A DNA stretch of 64,000 bases from an uncultured Shewanella sp. (GCF_947497935.1 NZ_CANMIO010000011.1:62001-126000); one strand, 5' to 3'; shown: positions 25,092 through 34,928, counted from the stretch's first letter. A program made the numbers and translations. The notes: a model not told the origin generated them from the sequence alone.

Positions 25092-27590
25092 TTACTGTGC
25101 ACAGGGTGCCACTACATATTGTGCCGCTTCCCCTGTGACTAGACCTAGATAAATACTCGGGCTATCAGCTTCAGGTAGTCCTGCACTGTATGAGAAGAAC
25201 GCCGCCTGAGTTTGCATCTCTACCGTTGCAATATCCTCAAAACCATCAGTAACTCCATCAACTGGCGATGGGTCGACTAGCGAGCTGTGGTGGCCTTTAG
25301 AAAAACGTACAGCTCCTGAGCCAACAGTTGTTCTATCAATACATGCAAGTCCTAAGTTCTCAATCAAAGGTTCAGTACCTGCAGTCGGGAAACCTGCAAC
25401 ACGATTAGGTAGTGTCTGATCAGGAAGGCTGTTAGCTCCATCACCGACAACTTCAATTAAGTGAACTGGAAGTTCCGTAGCCTTAAGCATAGCTGCATGG
25501 TTAACCGGATCTGCACTATCGACAGCCGTTTGAACCGCAAAAGCAAAGGTTGGCAAGAAGGCGTCATAAACAGACTTAACCAATGCCTCGTACTCTGGCG
25601 TACCCGGTAGGTAACCTAAGTCACTGTTTGCTTCATCGACTAAGTCCATAAATGCATCTGTAGCTACAATGTTCTCAAACAGCATAGGACCAAATGTCGC
25701 TGAGCCGATAAAGGTCCCCGCAAAACCACCCGATGGGGCGACTAATGACGTGGCATTAAGTTTATAGACATGACTTAAATCTGCACCCGATGGATGAGTT
25801 AGCCCAGTGCTAGCATAAGTAGCAAAGTTGGTACCAACGATAGCACCTAGACTCAAGCCTTGTGCACTAAATTGATTAACATCAAACAACTGCGGCGCTT
25901 GTAACTCCATAAGTTTTCCAGCGTAACCAGTAAACGCGGCGCGAAGAGCTAGATGATCGAATGTCGCCTGACGGAAGTTATCACGCACTGTCAATGTACT
26001 ACCAATATTGATAAAGGCTAACGGGTCGCCCATTGAGAACAAAACATCATCCCCTATAACAGCCCCGTAGGCAGGGTCTGTTGCTGAAACAGTATAAGCA
26101 CCAGGTACCAGCAAGCCCTTACCAAACGAGCGGGCACCGTGAAGTGGCATATCGATTGCGATCGTCGCCACGCCAAGCTCACCATAGGTGCCTGCAAAAG
26201 CAAACGCCATCTCTTTACCACCACCTAAACCATGCATGGCAATAGTCACAGGCCAGCCCGTTGCAGGTGCTGGCGCGAAGTTTGGCACTGTCATTTGCAC
26301 AGGGACCACTTCGTAATTTCTGATCTGTGGAATGGGGTTAAACTTGGTTAAATGTCTCGCCTTATCAACCGCGGTGCCATCATCTAGCATCCAAAGCTTA
26401 CCCGCTAGTTGAGCCGGATCGCTCAGCGCCGCAATGGGATCTTCAATTCCATTATCAATTGCTTGAGTGAAATAGTTCTCTTGGCTCAATGTGCCGCTTT
26501 CAAGTGCCTTTAAAACAGAAACAGGACTGTCATAAGCCGCAGTCCAAATACCGTTAATCGTAGGGTTACCTTCAGCATCTAAACAGTTTGTCGATGAACA
26601 ATCACCGTAGACGGGTAGCTTAATTGCTGCAGACCAAACATTGACCTTGCTTGCTCCTGCGTATGCAGGGTGCTGCTCTGGCATCATCAGCGCTTGAGCC
26701 AATGTATAGCCACTGTCCGTTGGCATTTGTACGAACTCAGGCATATAACCAGGTTGGCCAGCAATCAAAAGTTTAGAGACTTCGTAAACATCGGCAACGG
26801 ACTGAGTGGTGAACAGGCCTGAATAGCTAAGCGAGTCAGTATCAACGCCCGCTTCAGCTAAACCTTTCTCATAACTGTTCACTGCCGCTTGTAGCGCTAG
26901 CTGCGAAGGTGTCTCAAGTGGTTTAGTATCGATATCAAGCTTTAATAAGCCATAAGATGAAGATGGAGCGATAGCGCGACCCGCAGAGTCTTGAATCAAA
27001 TCTGTAGTGGCATAGATATAAGATTGATTTGCTTTAAGTGGCTTGAGAGGAACGATAGCTATGGTATTGCCAGACGCTGTCGTCACGAAATCAACACCGA
27101 ACTGCAGCTCAGCGCCAACTTTACAGGCTGTAATATCCGGTGCAGCTTTACACTCTGGATCCGATGATAAGCCGCCACCGACCGTGGCTTCAAACATCTT
27201 AACCGCACCTGGCTGCTCAACGGATGCTTTGCTTAGTGTCAGCATAACGCCATCGTTATCCATGGCAGGTGCCACGTCGATGCTGATTGGGGCCGTTGTC
27301 GACCAACCATCTAACGCCCCAAGTGCAATAGTTGGATCGGTGTAATCACCATTTTCTTCACTTGGCGCATCTGGATCATCACTTTTAGGAATATTAATGG
27401 TACCGTCAGTTGTACCACTAAAAAGAATATCATTCGGTAGTGGGAGTTCACCTGCCCCCGGATCAAAAACGATAACTGACTGAGGAACCAATGGCTCAGT
27501 TTTATCCACTAATTCATTATAACTGTCTTCACTACAAGCGGTTAAACCCAATGCAGAGGTGATTGCTACGCCCAAAAAGAGTTTTTTCAT
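25092..27590 (-). CDS. Surface lipoprotein lipase/lysophospholipase, VolA / Pla-1-cef family
   Basis: An 832-residue lipoprotein (lipobox LTACS near residue 19). The N-terminal ~270 residues form a Pla-1/cef-type Ig-like or beta region that opens with VIVFDPGAGELPLPNDILF. The C-terminal part is an alpha/beta hydrolase with the nucleophile elbow QGLSLGAIVG near residue 575 and a probable catalytic His in FSKGHHSSLVDP near the end. VolA of Vibrio cholerae is a surface-exposed lysophospholipase that releases fatty acids for uptake by FadL, and a similar role is inferred. GGGGA lies before the ATG. The gene is placed between sohB and yciK, a position where E. coli has no lipase. Confidence 0.88.
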   Translation of the reverse strand: MKKLFLGVAITSALGLTACSEDSYNELVDKTEPLVPQSVIVFDPGAGELPLPNDILFSGTTDGTINIPKSDDPDAPSEENGDYTDPTIALGALDGWSTTAPISIDVAPAMDNDGVMLTLSKASVEQPGAVKMFEATVGGGLSSDPECKAAPDITACKVGAELQFGVDFVTTASGNTIAIVPLKPLKANQSYIYATTDLIQDSAGRAIAPSSSYGLLKLDIDTKPLETPSQLALQAAVNSYEKGLAEAGVDTDSLSYSGLFTTQSVADVYEVSKLLIAGQPGYMPEFVQMPTDSGYTLAQALMMPEQHPAYAGASKVNVWSAAIKLPVYGDCSSTNCLDAEGNPTINGIWTAAYDSPVSVLKALESGTLSQENYFTQAIDNGIEDPIAALSDPAQLAGKLWMLDDGTAVDKARHLTKFNPIPQIRNYEVVPVQMTVPNFAPAPATGWPVTIAMHGLGGGKEMAFAFAGTYGELGVATIAIDMPLHGARSFGKGLLVPGAYTVSATDPAYGAVIGDDVLFSMGDPLAFINIGSTLTVRDNFRQATFDHLALRAAFTGYAGKLMELQAPQLFDVNQFSAQGLSLGAIVGTNFATYASTGLTHPSGADLSHVYKLNATSLVAPSGGFAGTFIGSATFGPMLFENIVATDAFMDLVDEANSDLGYLPGTPEYEALVKSVYDAFLPTFAFAVQTAVDSADPVNHAAMLKATELPVHLIEVVGDGANSLPDQTLPNRVAGFPTAGTEPLIENLGLACIDRTTVGSGAVRFSKGHHSSLVDPSPVDGVTDGFEDIATVEMQTQAAFFSYSAGLPEADSPSIYLGLVTGEAAQYVVAPCAQ

Positions 27591-27852
27591 CTTTTTTCCC
27601 CAAATCTTGTTGTAATAATTTTGTTTTCATTTAGAAATTGGTCACAATAGTCGACAATGTATAACCAATAGGACTTATTGTTAGTCCTTAACTGAGTTCA
27701 AGTTAACGTAAAATTATTGACTTAGCTACAATTTTGTTACAACCGACCATCGATTGAGCGGGTAAAAATTAATCGTTTGTTTTAAACGGCTGTTTATCAT
27801 ATCAGCGACTCTAGAAGTGACGGGCGTTTGAGCTCTGAGGAAGTATTAACTC

Positions 27853-28590
27853 ATGTTGGAATATCAAGCAGCAAAAGATCTATTAAAAGAAAAAACCATT
27901 TTAGTCACTGGTGCAGGAGACGGCATAGGTAAGGCCGCGGCAATCGCTTTTGCTAAACATGGCGCGACAGTGATCTTATTAGGCAAAACAGTAAAGAAAT
28001 TAGAAGCTGTGTATGATCAAATTGAACAAGCGGGATACCCCACTCCCGCGATTGTTCCACTCGATTTAAAAGGTGCAACTGAGCAGAACTATAAAGATAT
28101 GGCCGACACCATAGAAGAACAGTTTGGTAAGTTAGACGGCTTGCTTCATAACGCCAGCGTATTAGGTGTGTTAGGTCCGTTTGAACACATGACAATGAGC
28201 ACTGTCGAAGAAGTGATGCAGGTTAATGTGATTGCAGAGATCATGCTGACTAAAGCTATGCTACCTGTGATGCGTAAGTCTCCAAGCGCTTCTCTTCTCT
28301 TTACCTCTAGCAGTGTAGGCCGTCAGGGCCGCGCATACTGGGGTGAATACGCTATCTCTAAGTTCGCTACAGAAGGCATGATGCAATCTCTTGCTCACGA
28401 ATATGAAGGAACTAATGTTCGTGTCAACAGCATCAACCCTGGCGCTACACGTACAGGCATGCGCGCTAATGCCTACCCTGCTGAGAATCCGCAAACGCTT
28501 AAAGCACCAAATGAGATCATGGCAACCTATTTGTACTTAATGGGTGAAGACTCAAAAGAGATTAACGGTCAGCAGTTAAACGCTCAATAA
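27853..28590 (+). CDS. yciK: Short-chain dehydrogenase/reductase YciK
   Basis: A 245-residue classical SDR. The cofactor site is VTGAGDGIGKAAA, followed by HNASVLG, the catalytic Ser in FTSSSVGRQG near residue 153 and YAISKFATEGMM with the catalytic Tyr and Lys. The sequence tracks E. coli YciK closely (VMQVNV..MLTKAMLP, NINPGATRTGMRA). The in vivo substrate is unknown. The gene is divergent from the lipase and convergent with rluB. In E. coli btuR lies between rluB and yciK; it is absent here. Confidence 0.93.
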   Translation: MLEYQAAKDLLKEKTILVTGAGDGIGKAAAIAFAKHGATVILLGKTVKKLEAVYDQIEQAGYPTPAIVPLDLKGATEQNYKDMADTIEEQFGKLDGLLHNASVLGVLGPFEHMTMSTVEEVMQVNVIAEIMLTKAMLPVMRKSPSASLLFTSSSVGRQGRAYWGEYAISKFATEGMMQSLAHEYEGTNVRVNSINPGATRTGMRANAYPAENPQTLKAPNEIMATYLYLMGEDSKEINGQQLNAQ

Positions 28591-28648
28591 TTCACAGTTA
28601 ACACAGAAGTTTTAAAACAAAGACTTAAGGTATAAAGTGTTAAAAAAC

Positions 28649-28675
28649 AAAAAGGCCGCTATTAGCGGCCTTTTT
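28649..28675. terminator. Bidirectional terminator between yciK and rluB
   Basis: An AAAAAGGCCGC/GCGGCCTTTTT stem with a TATTA loop between convergent genes. Confidence 0.92.
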
Positions 28676-28716
28676 AATACTTGTCTTTTAATCAACAAGC
28701 TCAATCGATAAGCGAA

Positions 28717-29589
28717 TTAGCTACGTTGACGCGATGGCTTTGGTCTACTCGAAGCAACTTTATGCTTATGCACGGCGCGCTTGATTTTTGCGCTACGTAC
28801 TTTATTACGCGCAACACTGTGTTTGTCAGTGCCCAGCAATGTACGAGTCTCCTCGTCCATACCCGCTGTTTTACGTAAGTAGTTAACTTCTTCAATTGGT
28901 AACTCAATCCAACCACCACGTGGCAAAGCTTTAGGCAGCTCAATCATACCGTAACGAATACGGATAAGACGGCTGACCTGCACTTCTTGAGATTCCCAAA
29001 GACGACGAACTTCACGGTTACGGCCTTCAGCTAGGCTGACGTGCCACCACTTGTTCATGCCTTCGCCACCAGCAGCTTTAACTTTGTCAAAGTGTGCAGG
29101 GCCATCTTCTAACGTTACGCCCATGCGTAAGCGTTGAATACAAGCGTCAGTCACTTCACCAAACGTACGTACAGCGTATTCACGCTCCACTTCATTTGAT
29201 GGGTGCATTAGGCGGTTTGCTAGTTCACCATCTGAGGTAAATAACAATAAACCTGATGTATTAATATCCAAACGCCCTACTGCAACCCAGCGTGAATCGC
29301 GAGTTTTTGGTAGACGGTCAAATACCGTTGGGCGTCCTTCTGGGTCTTTACGACTACAAATTTCACCTTCAGGCTTGTGGTATGCAATAACACGACAAAC
29401 CACATCTTCTTCAGAACGAATTGAAACTGTACGGCCATCGATGCGGATCTTTGCGTCAGACTCAACACGATCACCTAGGCTTGCAATTTCGCCGTCAACA
29501 CTAACTCGACCTGCAGCAATCCATGCCTCCATCTCACGACGGGAGCCATGGCCTGCACGGGCCAAGACTTTCTGCAATTTTTCACTCAT
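28717..29589 (-). CDS. rluB: 23S rRNA pseudouridine 2605 synthase
   Basis: A 290-residue RNA-modifying enzyme. The N-terminal S4 RNA-binding domain is [20 protein letters not shown]. The RsuA/RluB catalytic domain has [15 protein letters not shown] near residue 98, with the catalytic Asp in RLD, and the family motif [11 protein letters not shown] near residue 183. The C-terminal tail is very basic. It overlaps the 3' end of scpB by 8 bases, forming an operon with scpB and scpA; this linkage of chromosome-segregation and rRNA-modification genes is common in the group. Confidence 0.95.
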   Translation of the reverse strand: MSEKLQKVLARAGHGSRREMEAWIAAGRVSVDGEIASLGDRVESDAKIRIDGRTVSIRSEEDVVCRVIAYHKPEGEICSRKDPEGRPTVFDRLPKTRDSRWVAVGRLDINTSGLLLFTSDGELANRLMHPSNEVEREYAVRTFGEVTDACIQRLRMGVTLEDGPAHFDKVKAAGGEGMNKWWHVSLAEGRNREVRRLWESQEVQVSRLIRIRYGMIELPKALPRGGWIELPIEEVNYLRKTAGMDEETRTLLGTDKHSVARNKVRSAKIKRAVHKHKVASSRPKPSRQRS

Positions 29590-30178
29590 TAGTAGACTCT
29601 TCTGTTTTTTCGGTCACGCCGCTCTCAACACGGAACAACGTATCCAATGATTTGGCATCAGTCAGAGGCGGAAGATCCGCAATGCTGTCAATACCAAAAT
29701 AAGCTAGAAACTCGGTGGTGGTTGCATAAAGTGCCGGTCTGCCCGGAACCTCTTTATGACCAACTACTTTAATCCAATTTCTATCGTTTAAACTCTTGAT
29801 AATGTGGCTGCTAATCGCAACCCCACGAACAAACTCTATGTCACCGCGAGTGACAGGTTGACGGTAGGCAATCACCGCCAGTGTTTCTAAAGTCGCACGC
29901 GAATATTTCGGTGCTTTCTCTTGCCATAATGGTTGTAAGAATGGGCTCAATTCAGCCAATGTCTGAAATCGATACCCTCCCGCAACCTTGACTAATTGTA
30001 CACCTCGATTTTCATAATCGAGCTGTAACTCTTCAATACATGCCTTAATTTTAGCTCGTGACACATTAAAGTTAGACAATACTGTCTCTTTTAATGCTTT
30101 TATCGTCATCGGCTTGGCCAGCACAAATAGACTAGCCTCAATTAACTGTTTAAGCTGATCTGGATTTATCTGAGACAA
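29582..30178 (-). CDS. scpB: Segregation and condensation protein B
   Basis: A 198-residue winged-helix protein that with ScpA and SMC forms the condensin complex. Typical segments are [17 protein letters not shown] at the N-terminus, YRFQTL and [23 protein letters not shown] in the second winged helix near residues 90-115, and [16 protein letters not shown]. The start is a TTG directly abutting the scpA TGA, so expression is coupled. The presence of ScpAB here rather than MukBEF fits Shewanella and not Enterobacteria. Confidence 0.93.
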   Translation of the reverse strand: MSQINPDQLKQLIEASLFVLAKPMTIKALKETVLSNFNVSRAKIKACIEELQLDYENRGVQLVKVAGGYRFQTLAELSPFLQPLWQEKAPKYSRATLETLAVIAYRQPVTRGDIEFVRGVAISSHIIKSLNDRNWIKVVGHKEVPGRPALYATTTEFLAYFGIDSIADLPPLTDAKSLDTLFRVESGVTEKTEESTNE

Positions 30179-30967
30179 TCAGTACGCCCTAACATGTATA
30201 GTTGAAAACGGCTCAGCTTGTACAAGCTCAACCAGCAATTCCTTAACCAGTTCCATCAATGCTAAGAAACTGACAACCACACCACTGCGCCCCTCTTCAA
30301 AGTCAAACAGGGCCTCAAATGGCAAGTAAGTTTCGGCATTGAGCTTAGCTAAAATCTGCGCCATTCGTTCACGAGTCGATAAGACTTCTCGCACAACATG
30401 GTGACTTTCGGTTGCTTCAATACGCTTTAATACTGATGAAAATGCTCGAGCAATCTCGGTAAGCGATACCTCGGGAGGTAATAGTTCAGGCTTAATGTTG
30501 TCAGCAGGAATGGCTTTGGCCTGAAACAGGTCTCGCTCCATCCTCGGCAACTCATCGAGCTTTTCCTGCGCCTCTTTAATCACTTCATAAGCTTTCAACT
30601 GACGGATTAGCTGCGCCCGAGGATCTTCCTCATCTTCATGCTCAACCTCGGGTCTTGGCAGTAGCAAGCGAGATTTAATCTCAGCTAAGGTAGCCGCCAT
30701 CACCAGGTAATCAGCAGCAAGCTCAACACGCGCACCTTGAAGCAGATTAACGTATTCTAGGTACTGTTGAGTCACTGAAAAAATAGGCAAATCAACAACA
30801 TCAAGTTTCTGTTTGCGGATTAAATAAAGGAGAAGATCTAACGGTCCTTCAAAAGACTCTAGAAAAACCTCCAGCGCCTCAGGAGGTATAAAAAGGTCTT
30901 TCGGCATCACCTTAAACGGCTCGCCTCGAACAACGGCTAAAGGCAATTTTTGCTGAACGCCCTCCAT
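30179..30967 (-). CDS. scpA: Segregation and condensation protein A (kleisin)
   Basis: A 262-residue kleisin that bridges SMC heads. Family features are FEGPLDLLLYLIRKQKLDVVDLPI near residues 38-65, YLVMAATLAEIKSRLLLPR near residue 90, and the C-terminal winged-helix part FEALFDFEEGRSGVVVSFLALMELVK. The ATG at 30967 is preferred to a GTG three codons earlier because GAGGG lies 8 bases before it. First gene of the scpA-scpB-rluB operon. Confidence 0.93.
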   Translation of the reverse strand: MEGVQQKLPLAVVRGEPFKVMPKDLFIPPEALEVFLESFEGPLDLLLYLIRKQKLDVVDLPIFSVTQQYLEYVNLLQGARVELAADYLVMAATLAEIKSRLLLPRPEVEHEDEEDPRAQLIRQLKAYEVIKEAQEKLDELPRMERDLFQAKAIPADNIKPELLPPEVSLTEIARAFSSVLKRIEATESHHVVREVLSTRERMAQILAKLNAETYLPFEALFDFEEGRSGVVVSFLALMELVKELLVELVQAEPFSTIHVRAY

Positions 30968-31084
30968 CCGTAACACCCTCTATTTTCGCAAACGCGCGAT
31001 TATACCTGTAAATGTTATATGTTAAAAGCTATTGCCGTTGCCATTTGCTTTTAACAAGTACTAGCTTTAACAACGGCGCTCACT

Positions 31085-31705
31085 CTAGAGGAAGGGGGTA
31101 ACGTCGCCGGCGCCTTCACGAATGACTTCTATTTCACCATCTGATAGGTCGATAACGGTAGTCGGCTTTTCACCTAAGTAACCACCATGAATAATCAAGT
31201 CGACTTGATGCTCTAGGATGTCACGAATATGTTCAGGATCAGACTCAGTAAACTCTTGGCCAGGCAAAATAAGACTGGTAGACATCAAAGGCTCGCCTAA
31301 GGCTTCTAACAGTGCCAAGGCAATCACGTTGTCAGGTACACGAATACCGATAGTCTTCTTCTTCGGGTTCTGCAGGCGCTTAGGCACCTCTTTCGACGCC
31401 TTAAAGATAAACGTATAGGCGCCTGGCGTATTTTGTTTAAGCAAACGATAGGCTTGATTATCGACACGGGCGTAGGTGGCAAGCTCTGACTGATCACGGC
31501 ACATAAGCGAGAAGTTATGGTCGTTGTCGATCTGTCTAATACGAGCGATTTTGCTCATCGCATCTTTATCGCCAATCAAGCAACCTAATGCGTACCCAGA
31601 ATCGGTCGGATAAACAATCACACCACCACTTTTAATCACGTTTACGGCTTGGCTAATTAAGCGTGCTTGAGGATTTTCCTCATGCATGTAAAAAAACTGA
31701 CTCAT
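31085..31705 (-). CDS. yciO: YciO, Sua5/YrdC/YwlC-family protein
   Basis: A 206-residue protein, exactly the usual YciO length. It contains the YrdC fold pattern: SGGVIVYPTDSGYALGCLIGDK near residue 26, KNTPGAYTFIFKA near 90 and KKKTIGIRVPDN near 115. The family is related to threonylcarbamoyl-AMP synthase (TsaC) but YciO activity is lower and its role is not settled. The ATG at 31705 is chosen because GGAAGG lies upstream and it overlaps the rnm stop in an ATGA arrangement; the frame is open five codons earlier. Confidence 0.92.
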   Translation of the reverse strand: MSQFFYMHEENPQARLISQAVNVIKSGGVIVYPTDSGYALGCLIGDKDAMSKIARIRQIDNDHNFSLMCRDQSELATYARVDNQAYRLLKQNTPGAYTFIFKASKEVPKRLQNPKKKTIGIRVPDNVIALALLEALGEPLMSTSLILPGQEFTESDPEHIRDILEHQVDLIIHGGYLGEKPTTVIDLSDGEIEVIREGAGDVTPFL

Positions 31706-32580
31706 TGTACTACCTTCCATTTATCTGACAGCCAAACCCAATCCACTCCTTGGGGTTGGAACATATTTTTACCGATCTCAATCCAGCTACTCGGGAAATG
31801 AAAATCGCTACCTAGTGAGCATGTCAGGCCATTATTGATGCTGAGCGCGATCAGGTTATTGCGATCGTCTATCGTTTGTTGACCCAGTACCACTTCCATC
31901 GCATCGCCGCCAGCCTCTTTAAACTCGCGAGCTAAACGCTTAAGCCACTTTGCAGATAGCTTATAACCGCTTGGATGCGCAAGCACTGCGACACCACCCG
32001 CTTGATGAATTATCTCAATGGCGCTGGCCATGTCTCCCCAATTGTTAGGAACATAACCTGTCTTACCGCGAGCCAAATACTTCTTAAACACATTGGCCGT
32101 AGTGGTCGCGTAACCTTGCTCGGCTAACCAACGTGCATAGTGTCCTCGGCTAATAGCGGCATCACCAGCAAAGCTTTTAGCCCCTTCATAGGCGCCCTCG
32201 ATGCCAGCCTTGGCAAGTCGCTCGCCAATTTCTTTGGCTCGACTCGATCGTAACTCACGTTGATTCACTAAAAATGCGGCCAACTCGACATTATCGATAT
32301 CAAGATTAAGCGCAACGATATGAATATCGAAATTATTCCATCGAGTAGAGATCTCAACGCCATTAATTAGTTCTAGTGGCGTCTCATGGGCTTGATTAAA
32401 CTCATGTGCCTCTCTCAACCCATCAATAGTGTCATGATCAGTAATGGCAAACATCTGCACGCCTTTACTTATTGCGCGCTCAATGAGTTGTGAAGGGGTC
32501 AATTGACCATCTGATGCGGTCGTGTGGCTATGTAAATCAACCAATTTAAAGTCTGTGATATTTTCATCGTTCATGGGCAT
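31702..32580 (-). CDS. rnm: 5'-3' exoribonuclease RNase AM (PHP domain)
   Basis: A protein of about 292 residues with the PHP phosphoesterase signature VDLHSHTTASDGQLTP, then FAITDHDTIDGL, LINGVEIS, VLAHPSGYK and a C-terminal CSLGSDFHFPS, giving the metal-binding His and Asp set. E. coli Rnm (YciV) matures the 5' ends of 5S, 16S and 23S rRNA. The exact start is unsure: ATG codons at 32580 and 32574 are both near the expected N-terminus, and neither has a strong ribosome-binding site. It is coupled to yciO by an ATGA overlap, the same order as in E. coli. Confidence 0.92.
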   Translation of the reverse strand: MPMNDENITDFKLVDLHSHTTASDGQLTPSQLIERAISKGVQMFAITDHDTIDGLREAHEFNQAHETPLELINGVEISTRWNNFDIHIVALNLDIDNVELAAFLVNQRELRSSRAKEIGERLAKAGIEGAYEGAKSFAGDAAISRGHYARWLAEQGYATTTANVFKKYLARGKTGYVPNNWGDMASAIEIIHQAGGVAVLAHPSGYKLSAKWLKRLAREFKEAGGDAMEVVLGQQTIDDRNNLIALSINNGLTCSLGSDFHFPSSWIEIGKNMFQPQGVDWVWLSDKWKVVQ

Positions 32581-33000
32581 ATGATACTTGAGTTTATCGA
32601 TGAAAGGTGATTTTAATCCGGTTTTTAGCAATTTACTCTTCGCTAACCACCCAAAGCGATAGCCGCATAGAAGGTATATCGACTCACTAAAAGCGTTACT
32701 TCATCTTAGACTCTCAATATTCCCCCTAAGCAAACATGCTTTCTAAATAGACTTTATTCGATCGGTTAACACCTGTATAAGCGCTTCACTAATTAAGCCA
32801 TTTCATTTATTCAATTTCTTGAGCAAACGCAACAAATTCATGCGAATTCAATAGGTTTATGCAGGATCTAAAGCAGATTGATACCAAAGAATTGCTTACT
32901 ATGCGTGCGCCAAAACGGCATAACTCTGGCCTTGTGAATAATCGCTTATGACACTGTTGGGCTATTGAGAGTTCCCCTTTAGTTACCGAGTAAAAATAAA
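32581..33000. other. Intergenic region upstream of rnm and the cytochrome gene
   Basis: This divergent promoter region of about 420 bases holds no gene that I can support. No clear FNR or CRP box was found by eye. Confidence 0.4.
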
Positions 33001-34404
33001 ATGAAAAAGACATACCTAGCATTAATCTTAATGGGCGCCATGCCTTTGCTAGCACATGCCGAAAAAGAGATGGCATTCGCTCCTTCCTACTTGAGTATGG
33101 AGGGAGGTAAACAGCCCGAATTAAATCAATGGCGTGATGCAAAAACCTGTAAGGGCTGTCACCCTCGCCAATGGAAAGGCTGGCAAGGCTCAATGCACTC
33201 CATCGCATTTATCGATCCGGTATTCCAAGCAGAATGGGCTATGGGTGAAAAAGAGACTAATGGCGCAGCTAAAAACCTCTGTGGGGGCTGTCATACCGTA
33301 CTCGGCACAGTGACACAAACCGTTGAGTTCAAATCTGAGTCAGGCAAATTTGGTGGGTTTACCACCCAAGCTATCGCTAATCAGGGCGTATCTTGTGAAG
33401 TCTGCCATAGCGTCGTTGATACGAACGCGACGCACACCGCCATGGGTGAGCACGGCAACGCATCTCTGGTTATTGCCAACGATAAAGTTAAGCGCGGACC
33501 CTTTGATGATGCTAAGCCTCGCGGCCACAAAGCCGAGTATTCAGAGCTGCATACAAAGTCTGAGTTTTGTGCCAACTGTCATAACGTATTTAACCCGGTT
33601 CACGATAATTTTGCTTTAGAACATACCTATGACGAGTGGAAAAAATCGCCATACGCAGCAGCTGATATTCAATGTCAAGATTGCCATATGGTACCCGTAG
33701 AAACAGCGGTTCGCGTCGCCGATGAAATGCTACCTGCTAAACAGCTCAAAGAGCATGGCTTAGGTGGTAAGGCTGCTTTAGGTGGCAAAGCTCGTGGCCT
33801 AGTGCACGACCATGGTTTCGTTGGCGGTAACGCGGTACTCGCACCGCTTCTTGGGGTCGAAAATGGTCAGGCCCATGCTGATGAAGCGATTAAACGCCTC
33901 AAAACAGCTGCGGCTTTAGAAGCAAAGGTCTCAGGAACCAGCGCAGCGTCAATGCTTGAAGTAACCGTCTTTAACCGCCGCGCGGGCCATGATTTACCAA
34001 CGAGCTTAACCTTTATTCGCCAGATCTGGCTTGAAGTGGTTATTCGTGATGACATGGGTAAAGAGATCATGCGCTCAGGCTCATTAACTGCCGATAATGC
34101 TTTGCCTGAAGGAACCGTCATTTTCCAAGACACCTCAGTTGATGTTCACGGAAAACCTGAGCACAAACCATGGCGAGTAGCGAGTTTTTCGGTGCAAAAT
34201 ACTATTCCGGCAAAAGGCTCGAAAACCGTTAATTTCCCGTTCACGCTACCAGCAGGGATTACGAACTATAGCGTAGAGACCAAGCTTCATTACCGCTCAT
34301 TCGATCAAAGCGTTGCGGATCTGCTACTCGAAGATAAAGTGATTGTGCCATCGGTTGAAATGGTAAGCTTGAGCCAAACCTACCAAGGGTTAACACTCAA
34401 GTAA
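33001..34404 (+). CDS. Periplasmic pentaheme c-type cytochrome
   Basis: A 467-residue protein with a signal peptide ending LLAHA near residue 20. Five CxxCH motifs are visible: CKGCH near residue 51, CGGCH near 95, CEVCH near 132, CANCH near 191 and CQDCH near 226. The haem part resembles cytochrome c554-type multihaem proteins. From about residue 300 a strand-rich domain (LEVTVFNRRAGHDLPTSLTF, IWLEVVIRDDMGKEI) may be an Ig-like interaction module. It probably carries electrons in the periplasm, but donor and acceptor are unknown and no other redox gene adjoins. The ATG has only a weak ribosome-binding site. Confidence 0.85.
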   Translation: MKKTYLALILMGAMPLLAHAEKEMAFAPSYLSMEGGKQPELNQWRDAKTCKGCHPRQWKGWQGSMHSIAFIDPVFQAEWAMGEKETNGAAKNLCGGCHTVLGTVTQTVEFKSESGKFGGFTTQAIANQGVSCEVCHSVVDTNATHTAMGEHGNASLVIANDKVKRGPFDDAKPRGHKAEYSELHTKSEFCANCHNVFNPVHDNFALEHTYDEWKKSPYAAADIQCQDCHMVPVETAVRVADEMLPAKQLKEHGLGGKAALGGKARGLVHDHGFVGGNAVLAPLLGVENGQAHADEAIKRLKTAAALEAKVSGTSAASMLEVTVFNRRAGHDLPTSLTFIRQIWLEVVIRDDMGKEIMRSGSLTADNALPEGTVIFQDTSVDVHGKPEHKPWRVASFSVQNTIPAKGSKTVNFPFTLPAGITNYSVETKLHYRSFDQSVADLLLEDKVIVPSVEMVSLSQTYQGLTLK

Positions 34405-34412
34405 TCATTAGG

Positions 34413-34446
34413 CTTGTCACCCCAAATTATTATTTGGGGTGACAAG
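34413..34446. repeat. Perfect 14-bp stem hairpin between convergent genes
   Basis: CTTGTCACCCCAAA and its exact complement flank a TTATTA loop. It lies 8 bases after the cytochrome stop codon and before the 3' end of the minus-strand gene. There is no T-tract on either side, so it may be a processing or RNA-stability hairpin or an unconventional terminator. Confidence 0.75.
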
Positions 34447-34460
34447 ATGTGTACTTTAGA

Positions 34461-34928
34461 CTAACCACAATTTAATTGCGCTTGCTGCTGACATTGCGCT
34501 AAAGACTGTTCTGCAGACTCTAGCCCTAGACAATAATCAAATCTGAGAATTCTCTTTTCAGACATCGCACTCTGTTGTGGTTCTAACTGCTCCCAACGCC
34601 AACCTTTAATCTCTTTTTTAGTGTACTTGCCCAAGTGTTTATTCGGAATGGAACTGACTACTCCAACATTTTCAGTCGTTCCATCTTCTGTAATATCAAA
34701 TGACAAGACTGTGCAACCCTGAATTCTAGCTTTCGCCAGTTCTATTGGATAGTTAACTAAAGGAGTCGGCGCGTCAATTTCTTCACGATGCCAGATTTTA
34801 GGCGTATCCATGGCTACTTCTGTCAGTAATACTTCTCCATAAATACGATTTATTTTGCCCGTCTTCGCGTGACTTACTTGCGCTAATAACAGCAACAGCA
34901 CCGCACATCCGATTAATTTCATATACAT
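34461..34928 (-). CDS. Small exported protein with TonB C-terminal-like domain (second copy)
   Basis: A 155-residue protein with a signal peptide (LIGCAVLLLLLAQVSHA). Residues about 55-125 have the same pattern as the 3795-4238 product: VNYPIELAKARIQGCTVLSFDITEDGTTENVGVVSS..P...LGKYTKKEIKGWRWE. It too lacks a membrane anchor and proline-rich spacer and carries a Cys in the first strand and further Cys residues near the C-terminus. Likely periplasmic. It is only distantly similar to the first copy. Function unknown. Confidence 0.75.
   Translation of the reverse strand: MYMKLIGCAVLLLLLAQVSHAKTGKINRIYGEVLLTEVAMDTPKIWHREEIDAPTPLVNYPIELAKARIQGCTVLSFDITEDGTTENVGVVSSIPNKHLGKYTKKEIKGWRWEQLEPQQSAMSEKRILRFDYCLGLESAEQSLAQCQQQAQLNCG

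Noticed and set aside
32807..33208. 133-codon minus-strand frame across the cytochrome promoter and start
   Set aside because: It overlaps the coding start of a clear multihaem cytochrome and shows no family resemblance.
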